In this document: piece by piece, positions 11,436 through 20,665 of the stretch
How positions within the stretch are numbered: the stretch's first letter is position 1
Layout of the letters: each line of letters begins with the position of its first letter
From: Ziziphus jujuba
Taxonomy: Eukaryota; Streptophyta; Magnoliopsida; Rosales; Rhamnaceae
Direction of reading: 5' to 3'
Length of the DNA stretch: 64,000 nt
Assembly: GCF_031755915.1 (NCBI RefSeq)
Contig: NC_083390.1
Location: forward strand, 17,081,001 to 17,145,000
The notes under the pieces: generated by a model
Told to the model about the DNA's origin: nothing
The model's database searches: none
The model's input: only the letters and a program-made list of their open reading frames with translations
Program-made: the position numbers and the translations under genes

Positions 11436-11750
11436 TGATGCGAACCCGCCCGAGCTCACACCACCAACAACTCGCTGGGGTACTGATCCAATACGGATGA
11501 AGTTTAGACCGATCACTAGGGCTCAAGCTAAGAGGTTTAAGGACAACCTTGCTGCCTTTATCCAGAGAGTAATTCATTCTCAAAAGGGCTTATCCATACT
11601 TGAAGATAAAAGACCTGTTTTACGTATCCAAGTGGTGGAGGCTGATACATCGGATACCCATACATCGAACATTTTATATCGAACACCCTTGCCTCGGACA
11701 TCGGAGCCTTGCCTCGGACATCTGATCTTGGACTTCAGACATCAGATGTA

Positions 11751-11909
11751 ACTTAGCTCGGACAGACATCAGTTAGCTCGGCCAGACACAACTTAGCTCG
11801 AACAGACATCAGTTAGCTCGGCCAGACACAACTTAGCTCGGACAGACATCAGTTAGCTCGGATAGGCCATAAGTTAGCTCGAACATCAGGTAGACATAAG
11901 TTAGCTCGG
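11751..11909. repeat. Minisatellite in B 5' LTR
   Basis: Alternating 20-base units CAGACATCAGTTAGCTCGG and CAGACACAACTTAGCTCGG (40-bp higher-order period), the reverse complement of the array in A's LTRs. The 3' LTR version (18749-18890) is about one unit shorter. Confidence 0.88.
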
Positions 11910-12200
11910 TTGAAGACATTATTCAACCTAGACGTCAAAGTCAACTCGTTACCTAATTTGCGATTGACTTTATTTCTTTTTGGGTTTTTTTATTTATTTA
12001 TTTTCTGGACAAATAACTTTAGGAAGGTTTTTATTTTATTCTTTCCATTGTAAATTAATTAATTTCTAATTTAATATAAAGGAATTAATTAATCAAACTT
12101 AGATTAGGAAAGGAAGTATAGTTTCGACCAACTAGGTTTCTTTATGTGTGTGGCCAGTTTTTCCTAGGGTTTTTAGGGTTTGTTTTGTTTCTTTCAAAGC

Positions 12201-12212
12201 CTATTTAAAGGC
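12201..12212 (+). promoter_or_regulatory. TATA-like core promoter in B 5' LTR
   Basis: CTATTTAAAGGC about 290 bases before the LTR end, at the same relative place as in A and C. CAATAAGAA just downstream resembles a polyadenylation signal. Assignment rests on conservation and composition only. Confidence 0.55.
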
Positions 12213-12499
12213 TTATTTTTCAATAAGAATACAACTTTGATTTGATTGAGAAAATACTTGTGAGATTAATTATCTCGTTGTTTTTTGAGAACACCTAAAA
12301 CACCATTAGAGAATTGGTTGTTTTAGCTTGACTTATCAATAGGTTTTCCATCCCCTATCGTGGCGTCTACATTATACCAAGGTTTCTAACCACAGGTTGG
12401 TTAGGGGTTGAGGTCAATTCCATTAGAACTTGAACTTAATTAAGATTCGGACTAATATAATACGGGTTTAGGATTTGGTTGTCCTAGGTTCGTATCATT

Positions 12500-12511
12500 T
12501 GGTATCAGAGC
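12500..12511 (+). other. Primer-binding site (tRNA-Met) of element B
   Basis: TGGTATCAGAGC, a perfect match to the initiator tRNA-Met primer site, two bases after the LTR end. Confidence 0.95.
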
Positions 12512-13636
12512 TAAGTTTTGTTCAGGTTTGATCTATCTTTATTTGCTTTATTTGTTTTTGTGATATTCTGCAATTTTAGCATTAGGTTAAGGCTGCATCC
12601 ATCCCATACATGTTCTGCATCGTTAAAAAAAAAAAAAATTCATTCCTAGTTGAATTAAGTCTTCTAGTTTTATCGTATTTTTGTTTCTTAGTTTGTTGGT
12701 TGTTTTTCATCATTGTTCTTGATAATTTTGGTTTTTGTTGATTTTTCTTTGCTGTTTTAGTCTTAAATATTTGCATTCATATATTCAAAAAAAAAAAAAA
12801 AGAGTTTACGGAAACATTTAAAAAAAAAAAAAAACTGCACATTTGTGATTATTTGGAGGTCACGGGTTTGGTGTTTGTTTTGGAGTTGGAATTGCAATTT
12901 TGGTAATTATTCTTGCTACTGCAGTTGTTTATGTTCTGTGAGTGAAAAAAAAAAAGAAGAAGAAGAGGTAAAGCCGAATAAAAAAAAATAATAATAATAA
13001 AGAAAAATATTTCTGTTTGTTGGAGTTTGATTTGTTGCTGGAAATTTTCTTGGAGCTGCTGGGTTTTTTTTTATTATTTATTCAATATTTGAGTTGCTGG
13101 AAAATTATTTTTGCTGCTGGATATTTGGATTTTGGGTCCTTAAATTATTTGGATTAAAATCAGTTAAAGGATTTGATACAAAACTTGAATTACAAAGAAC
13201 AACAACCAACAACTATTCCATATTTTTGTTTAATTTGATTCTTGTTCGTATTTGAATTTCTTTTTCTGGAATTTTATTCTTGAACTCATAATCTACTACC
13301 ATCTGGTGCAGTTTTAAAAAATTCCAACGTTTTCCCATTATTTTGTGTTTTCTTGTCTAGAAAGCCGAAAAATTAGGAATTGTTGAATTCTTTCGGTATT
13401 GCCTACTTTTTGGTACTGTTTTGTTGATAAGTTTAATTAAAACATACTAGTGATCTAATTGCTGTTTTGTGGGTGTTTTAATTAGAACTTGAGATAATTC
13501 ATTGAGTGGAAAAAGGCAAGAGTGTTGAGCTTAGAAGAGGGTAAAAAGCCGAAACAAGTGTGCAAACACGAGTGTCGAGTTCTCATTTGAGTGAAACACG
13601 TAGGGAGTGAAATTGTAAGGTCCTATTTTATTTCTA
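12512..13636 (+). other. Untranslated leader of element B
   Basis: 1.1 kb without coding potential; contains A runs at 12626-12639, 12787-12800 and 12820-12834. It aligns along its length with the leaders of A (reverse complement of 3354-4476) and, more weakly, C. Confidence 0.75.
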
Positions 13637-14940
13637 TTGCATTATTATACTAACATGACAGAATCAAGAATGAGGAGAGCAGAGCCACCCATGAGGATCA
13701 ATGAGGAGGAGTCCGTAGCATTCCATGGCGATGCCCGAGCTACCGGGAGCGGAGACCAAGTGGACATGAGAGCTGTTTTAGAGTCAATACAGCAGGTTAG
13801 TGCTCAAGTTGAGCATGTGAATCAAAGAGTGGGAAGACTAGAAGCCTCACAAGAAATGCAAATATAAGAAATAGGTAAGAATTCCATGGAGGGCGAGGCC
13901 GAGGACGAGGAGGTCGCGAGAGACCGAGAGAGGAATTTGATGAGGAGCCATTCGGTGGAGACTTTGAGGAAGGTATGGATGAAAATTTTGTTGTCCAAGA
14001 TAGAGCTGGCCGAGGAAGATATAGGAGGGAAGATACAGATGATGATTTGGGAAATATCAAGGTTAAGATCCCACCTTTTATGGGTAAGAGTGATCCCGAA
14101 GCTTATTTGGAATGGGAAGAAAAAATGGAGATGATTTTTTACTGCCACAGCTATTCGAAAGGTAAGAAGGTGAAGTTGGCAGCAATGGAGTTTGGACATT
14201 ATGGACTCCAATGGTGGACCAATGAGCAAAATACCAGAAGGAGAGTTGGTGATGATTTAATCTCGACATGGCGTCAAATGAAAGGAGCCATGAGGAAACG
14301 GTTTGTGCCATCCCATTACCATAGGTTGCTGCATTAAAGGCTTCAATCTTTATCTCAAGGAACTAGGTCTGTGGAGGATTATTACAAAGAGATGGAGATG
14401 CTCATGATGAGGTTAAACATGAGGGAGGATAGGGAGGCAACAATGGCAAGATTTCTTGGAGGGTTAAACCGTGACATTGCCAACTAACTTGAGTTACAAC
14501 AATACTTGGAATTGGAGGAGATGTTGCATGTAGCAATTAAGCTTGAGAACCAATTCAAGAGGAGGGGTGTTAGCACATGGTTTGGAGAAGTTTCTAGCAG
14601 TGGAAGGACAAGTTCAAGTGGCTGGAAAAACAATTCTACTTATGAAAGCAAGCTGAAGCTGAAGCTTGGTGAAGAAGCTACTAACCGGCCAAGAAGGGAA
14701 CTTAAAGCCGAATCTGTCCAAGCCATTAAAGGTGAGGTAAAATCTGAATCTAAACCTCAAAAGTCAAGAGAACTTATTTGTTTCAAGTGCCAAGGAAGAG
14801 GACATATAGCCAGCCAATGCCTGAATAGAAGGATAATGGTAATTAAGGGTAATGGAGAGGTGGAATCCGAGAGTGAGGCTAGTGGGGCTGAAACCGAGCA
14901 AGAGGAGGATTGCAATGAAGATGAAGCCGAACCTGTAGAT
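13637..14940 (+). pseudogene. Element B gag (broken)
   Basis: Starts at 13637, or at the ATG at 13655 (MTESRMRR), the start shared with A. Order: acidic N-terminus, Arg-Gly-rich stretch from about 13885, retrotransposon gag core (EWEEKMEMIFYCH..., WWTNEQN, MKGAMRKRF, YYKEMEMLMMR), then CCHC knuckle CFKCQGRGHIASQC at about 14779-14820. Breaks: a 1-base deletion near 13858, and stops at 13876-13878, 14335-14337 and 14485-14487. At each stop A or the surrounding frame shows Gln (CAA), so all three are CAA-to-TAA changes. The reading frame then runs without interruption into protease. Gag would package the element RNA in cytoplasmic particles. Confidence 0.9.
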
Positions 14941-17900
14941 ACATCTAATACCGAGTTGATCTTGGTTTCAAGGAGAGTACTTGCTATCTACAAAGATGAA
15001 GAGCAGATACAAAGAGAAAACATCTTCCACACTCGCTGCGAAATACAAGGTAAAATTTGTAGCATGATTATGGATAGTGGAAGTTGTACCAATGTGATAA
15101 GTAATCTTGTAGTTGATAAATTAGGCTTGAAAACAATTAAACATCCAAAACCCTATAGGTTACAATGGTTAAATGATAGTGGTGAGATGAGGGTAAATAA
15201 ACAAGCCAAAGTAAAATTTACTATAGGTAGATATGAGGATGTAGTCTTATGTGATATTGTTCCCATGATTGCTGGACATATACTACTAGGTAGGCCATGG
15301 CAATTTGATAAAGATGCTACTCATTTTGGTCGAGAAAATAGTATTGTTTTCAGGTTTAAAGGGAAGAAGGTCAAGCTGGAACCATTATCTCCTAAAGAGG
15401 TTTACAAAGACCAATTACAAATGCAACAAAGGAGAGAAGCCGAAAAGCTCAAGGAAAAAGCAAGTATGGCACCAACGGCTTCACCACCCTTTCAAGGAGG
15501 TAAGATTGAGATTGCTGACCAAGGTAAGGTTTCTAAGACTCATATTGAGTGGAAAGATCAAGGAAAAGCCGAAAGAGAGGGGAAAGAAAGTGGCAAACCC
15601 AAGAGCATGGAGAAAGAAGAAAAATCCAAAGGTTTGCGCCAATCCAAGGGAAAAAAAGAAAAAGAAAGAAAAGAAAGGTTAAGTAGCAATTTTTATTTGA
15701 GTTTAGGGGACATTAATAAGGTTATTGAGTGTAAGAAACCTTTGCTGGTCATGATTTATAAAAAAAATTATTTTAATGATTAAACTAACTTTGAAGAACT
15801 TGAATTGCCATGTTCAATGATTTCTCTTTTGAAAGAATTTGGAGATGTCTTCCCAAATGAAATTCCAAGTGGTCTACCACCAATTCGAGGGATAGAACAT
15901 CAAATTGACTTTGTTCCAGTAGCTTCCATACCAAATAGACCAGCTTATAGGAGCAATCCCAAAGAAACAAAGGAGCTGCAAAAACAGGTAAGTGATTTAC
16001 TTGATAAAGGATACATTTGTGAGAGTTTAAGTCCATGTGCTGTTCCTGTTTTGTTGGTACCTAAAAAGGATGGTTCTTGGAGAACGTGTGTTGATTGTAG
16101 GGCTATAAATAACATTACCATCAAATATAGGCATCCCATTCCTAGATTAGATGATATGCTTGATGAGTTGCATGGTGTTTGCATGTTTACAAAATTGATC
16201 ATAGGAGTGGTTATCATCAAATTAGGATGAAAGAAGGTGATGAATGGAAAACCGCATTCAAAACTAAATATGGGCTCTATGAATGGTTAGTTATGCCTTT
16301 TGGATTATCCAATGCACTTAGTACTTTCATGAGGCTTATGAATCATGTAATGCGTCCATTTATTGGTAAATTTGTGGTTGTTTATTTTGATCACATTCTA
16401 ATATATAGCCGACATCTGGATGACCATGTGGATCAACTTAGGCAAGTTTTGCAAGTTCTTAGAAAGGAAAGATTGTTTTCTAACATTAAAAAATGTGAAT
16501 TTTGCAAAGAAGAGCTTGTGTTTCTAGGTTTTGTAGTAAGTGCTGCAGGAATCAAAGTTGACCAAGCTAAGGTAAAAGCAATTCAAGAGTGGCCGGTTCC
16601 TACTTCTATCACCCAAGTGAGGAGTTTTCATGGCTTGGCAAGCTTTTATAGAAGAGTTTTCAAGGATTTTAGTACCATAGCAGCACCATTGAATGAAGTT
16701 GTCAAGAAAAATGTTGGCTTTAAATGGGGGGAAGTACAAGAAAAATCTTTTAATTTGTTGAAAGAAAAATTGTGTAATGCACCTTTATTAGTTTTACTAA
16801 ATTTTTCTAAGACTTTTGAAATTGAGTATGATGCTTCGGGTTTAGGTATTGGAGTTGTCTTAATGCAAGCAGGAAGACCCATAGCCTACTTTAGTGAAAA
16901 ATTAAATGGAGCTGCCCTAAACTACCCGACTTATGACAAGGAGATGTATGCTTTGGTGAGGGCTTTGGAGACGTGGCAGCATTATCTCATGCCAAAGGAG
17001 TTTGTGATTCATACGGATCATGAGTCTTTAAAGCATCTCAAGGGTCAAGGAAAGCACAACTGAAGGCATGCCAAGTGGATTGAATTTATTGAAACCTTTC
17101 CCTATGTGATGCGCTACAAAAAAGGTAAGGAAAATCTGGTTGCTGATGCATTATCCCGAAGGTATGTACTCTTTTCTACCTTAGATGCTAGATTGCTTGG
17201 ATTTGAACAATTGAAACAACTTTATGAGCATGATAGTGACTTTGGAGAAATTTTTAAAACCTGTTTGAAACATGGATTTAATAAATTTTACATATTTGAG
17301 GGATATTTGTTTAAGGAAAACAAACTTTGTGTGCCTAATTGTAGTATTAGGGAATTATTGGTTTGGGAAGGACATGGGGGTGGTTTGATGGGTCATTTTG
17401 GTGTTTTAAAAACTTTATCCTTGTTTCAAGAACATTTTTACTGGCCTAACATGAGGAGAGATGTTGAGAGAATTTGTGAAAGATGTTTGAAGTGCCGAAA
17501 AACAAAATCAACATTAAAGCCGCATGGATTGTATAAGCCTTTGCCGATTCCTACCTATCCTTGGGTAGATTTGTCTATGGATTTTATTCTTGGGTTGCTT
17601 AGGTCAAGGACAGGTAAGGATTCAATTTTTGTTATAGTAGATAGGTTTTCTAAGATGGCACATTTTATTGCATGTAACAAAACTGATAATGCATCCAATA
17701 TTGCTAATTTATTTTTCAAGGAAATTATGAGATTGCATGGAATACCAAGAACTATTGTTTCAGATAGGGATGCTAAGTTCTTAAGCTATTTTTGGAAAAC
17801 TTTGTGGGCTAAATTAGGTACTAAGCTTTTATTTTCAACTACTTGTCATCCACAAACTGATGGACAAACTGAAGTAGTAAATAGAACCTTATCTGTATTG

Positions 17901-18580
17901 TTGAGAGTATCAATTAGTAGAAATTTAAGAACTTGGGAAGAATGTTTGCCACATGTTGAATTTGCATATAATGGGTCTTTACATTCAGTAACTAAATTTA
18001 CTCGATTTGAAATTGTTTATGGTTTTGATCCTTTGACTACATTAGATTTAACACCTTTACCTTTAAGTGAGCGTGCTAATCTTTATGGAAAACAAAAAGC
18101 TAAATTTGTAAAGCAGATTCATGAGAAGGCACAAGTAAATATTGAGAGGAGGACCGAGCAATATGCAAAAGGTGGCTAATCAAGGCCGAAAATCAATGGT
18201 GTTTGAACCTGGAGATTGGGTGTGGCTGCATTTAAGGAAAGAAAAGTTTCCTGAACAGAGGAAATCCAAACTAATGCCGAGGGGCGATGGACCTTTTCAA
18301 GTTTTGAAGAGGATAAACGACAATGCCTACAAACTTGATTTACCGGGTGAGTATAGTGTTAGTGCCACCTTTAATGTTGCTGATTTATCTCCTTTTGCTG
18401 CAGGTGATGACTTCGATTTGAGGACAAATCCTTTTCAAGAGGAGGAGAATGATGCGAACCCGCCCGAGCTCACACCACTGACAACTCGCTAGGGTACTGA
18501 TCCGATACGGATGAAGTCTGGACCGATCACTAGGACTCAAGCTAAGAGGTTTAAGGACAATCTTGCTGCCTTTATCCAGA
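14941..18580 (+). pseudogene. Element B pol: protease-RT-RNase H-integrase (broken)
   Basis: Protease DSG at about 15073 (IMDSGSCTNV) is intact. RT runs from about 15880 (LPPIRGIEH, PVLLVPKKDGSWRTCVD) to about 16560 ([18 protein letters not shown]); its active site reads YFDH instead of YFDD (His codon 16392-16394), so the polymerase should be dead. RNase H-like segment 16800-17060 ([20 protein letters not shown]). Integrase 17340-18170 has H...GH...C..C (CERCLKC), SMDF, SDRDAKF and TEVVNRT, giving the D, D, E triad. The C-terminus ([14 protein letters not shown]...FNVADLSPF) runs through the polypurine tract into the LTR. Breaks: stop 15781-15783 (CAA to TAA), 1-base deletion near 16190, stop 17061-17063 (CGA to TGA), 1-base insertion near 18172, stop at 18490 (TGG to TAG) in the LTR part. 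Confidence 0.93.
18436..18449 (+). other. Polypurine tract of element B
   Basis: AAGAGGAGGAGAA directly before the 3' LTR. It encodes part of the FQEEEND peptide, so the tract is inside the pol reading frame. Confidence 0.9.
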
Positions 18581-19477
18581 GAGTAATTTGTCTATACCTG
18601 AAGATAAAAGACCTGTTTTAAGTATCCAAGTGGTGGAGGCTGATACATCGGATACCCATACATCGGACATTTTATATCGAACACCCTTGCCTCGGACATT
18701 GGAGGCTTGCCTCGGACATCTGATCTCGGACTTTGGACATCGGATGTAACTTAGCTCGGACAGACATCAGTTAGCTCGGCCAGACGCAACTTATCTTGGA
18801 CAGACATCAGTTAGCTCGGCCAGACACAAGTTAGCTTGGACAGACATCAGTTAGCTAGCTCGGACATCAAGCAGACATAAGTTAGCTCGGTTGAAGACAT
18901 AATTCAGCCTAGATGTCAAAGTCAACTCGTTACCTAATTTACGATTGACTTTATTTCTTTTTGGGTTTTTTATTTATTTATTTTCTGGACAAATAACTTT
19001 AGGAAGGTTTTTATTTTATTCTTTCTATTGTAAATTAATTAATTCCTAATTTAATATAAAGGAATTAATTAATCAAACTTAGATTAGGAAAGGAAGTATA
19101 GTTTCGGCCAACTAGGTTTATTTATGTGTGTGGCCGGTTTTTCCTAGGGTTTTTAGGGTTTGTTTTGTTTCTTTCAAAGCCTATTTAAAGGCTTATTTTT
19201 CAATAAGAATACAACTTTGATTTGATTGAGAAAATACTTGTGAGATTAATTATCTCGTTGTTCTTTAAGAACACCTAAAACACCATTAGAGAATTGGTTG
19301 TTTTAGCTTGACTTATCAATAGGTTTTCCATCCCCTATTGTAGCGTCTACATTATACCAAGATTTCTAACCACAGGTTGGTTAGGGGTTGAGGTCAATTC
19401 CATTAGAACTTGAACTTAATTAAGATCCGGGCTAATATAATACGGGTTTAGGAGCTGGTCGTCCTAGGTTCGTATCA
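18450..19477 (+). repeat. 3' LTR of element B (1028 bp)
   Basis: Same ends as the 5' LTR and followed by TCGTA. Contains the pol C-terminal coding tail, with a TAG stop replacing the Trp codon found in the 5' copy, and a minisatellite at 18749-18890. Confidence 0.96.
18749..18890. repeat. Minisatellite in B 3' LTR
   Basis: Same 20/40-base units as at 11751-11909 but with fewer copies and one fused unit (TTAGCTAGCTCGG), showing array change since insertion. Confidence 0.85.
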
Positions 19478-19559
19478 TCGTATCTCTCAAACATTTAGAA
19501 TTTGGAAAAACGAAGGCCATAGTTAGGACCAAGGGGTCAAAAATAAAGGGATGTAGGTA

Positions 19560-19815
19560 CAATTTTACAATAATTACAAAAATTAGCTAAAAAATGGTAA
19601 AGTTCTAAATACCCATCCATAATTGGCAAATAATATATCAAATGAAAGCTTGTACGACAAGGATTAAGAATACTTAGCTCAAATTGATGGAAACTCATCG
19701 TCTATGGACAAAAGGTTTCAGTCGAACTTCAAATCATTATATCTTGTAAATGTTTAAAATTTGAAAAAACAGAGGGCATAGTCAAAATCATGGGGTTCAA
19801 AATAGGGGCAGTGGA
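19560..19815. repeat. Second unit of the 255-bp tandem duplication
   Basis: Intact copy of the unit that element B split (see 11256-11435): same order of CAATTTTACAATAATTA, AGCTAAAAAAT, TTCAAATCAT and GAAAAAAC(A/G) blocks. Confidence 0.7.
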
Positions 19816-20140
19816 GGTATGGTTCGGGTTGGGTTGGCCGAGAAACAGCCAAATAGTTGAAAAATGAAAAATGACCATCGTTGGCTTTAGAAGCTTAATC
19901 TAGGCTCAGTGCTTGCTAGCAGGTAGTGAACTCATCGAGGTTGCCGGTGCTTAGGCTTAGTTGGGTGGTTGGAAAATGGTCAGTTTTGGCCCAACCTGAG
20001 AGAGAGAGAGAGAGAGAGAGAAAGTGTCGACGAGGAGAAGGATAGAGAAAAAGAGAAAGAAAAGAAAAAAGAAAGAGGAATGAAAAAGAGGGTGGCCATA
20101 TGGCACCTATTAAGCATATTTTCAAGCATCCCTGTGCATA

Positions 20141-20332
20141 CATTTTGATAGAACTACCCAATAAAGTTAGTCCAATAAAAAATATTGCAAATTTATAGGT
20201 CCTTAACTTTTTAATTGTAGATCCAACTTAAGCATGCATTTTGATAGAACTACCCAATAAAGTTAGTCCAATAAAAAATATTGCAAATTTATAGGTCCTT
20301 AACTTTTTAATTGTAGATCCAACTTAAGCATG
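20141..20332. repeat. Perfect 96-bp tandem duplication
   Basis: CATTTTGATAGAACTACCC...AAGCATG at 20141-20236 is repeated at once at 20237-20332; I see no difference between the copies. It lies in an old, degraded LTR, so the duplication must be recent. Confidence 0.93.
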
Positions 20333-20665
20333 CCACTAGTCGATAGATTCATAATGACGAGCACTGTTTAATGCTATAGAAATTAAAGCCATAATTCATA
20401 CATACAAAAAGCCAACCTTGGCTTAACTCAATCAATTTAAACTTCATCTTGATCTGACCATAACATTCTGATCTCAATTCCTATTTTGACATATTGCTAG
20501 TTTATGAACTCGTAATGATGCATACTTTTCAACGATACCCTAATCAAAATGAAACTCTAGCATACCAAAAGTCAACTGTAAATCTACTTTGTCAACCCCA
20601 GTCAATTCTAGTCAAAATAGGTCAAAAAGTTAAATTCAAAGTGTTTTCTCATGTTGAGGTGTTGC

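Larger units (their letters stand above)
11436..12497 (+). repeat. 5' LTR of element B (1062 bp)
   Basis: TGATGCGAACCCGCC...CCTAGGTTCGTATCA. It is 34 bases longer than the 3' LTR, partly because the minisatellite array has about one more 20-base unit. From its first base it stays open for about 105 codons in the frame that continues pol in the 3' copy, including a near-complete ITRAQAKRFKDNLAAFIQ segment at about 11508-11560. Confidence 0.96.
11436..19477 (+). mobile_element. Ty3/gypsy element B, complete (8042 bp)
   Basis: Full LTR retrotransposon: LTRs 11436-12497 and 18450-19477, tRNA-Met primer site, leader, gag-PR-RT-RH-IN order, polypurine tract. The flanking 5-bp target duplication TCGTA (11431-11435 and 19478-19482) is exact. 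Integrase follows RNase H (gypsy order). It has no separate chromodomain. The C-terminus runs into the 3' LTR, as reported for some centromeric (CRM-type) chromoviruses; assignment to that clade is inference. It is no longer autonomous because of stops, frameshifts and an altered RT active site. It shares LTR subfamily and leader with A and is the type of element that could have mobilised A. Confidence 0.96.
19478..20665 (-). repeat. Very long Del/Tekay-like LTR, right segment (minus)
   Basis: Continuation of the LTR interrupted by B. On the minus strand it begins near 20665 (TTGCAACACCTCAAC, cf. TGTAACACCCTGACC at 30183). It carries a pyrimidine-rich stretch with (GA/TC)n (19998-20040), followed by a GCCGGCAACC-like block, as does the LTR at 37860-38010. 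No coding capacity; apparent short ORFs are low complexity. Confidence 0.6.

Noticed and set aside
15805..16230. RT N-terminal open frame as a separate protein
   Set aside because: It is the continuation of pol in the same frame as 14506-15783, separated only by a CAA-to-TAA stop.
19916..20161. 81-codon minus-strand open frame rich in Ser/Leu/Phe
   Set aside because: It is a (GA/TC)n and pyrimidine-rich part of an LTR leader-like segment, not a conserved protein.
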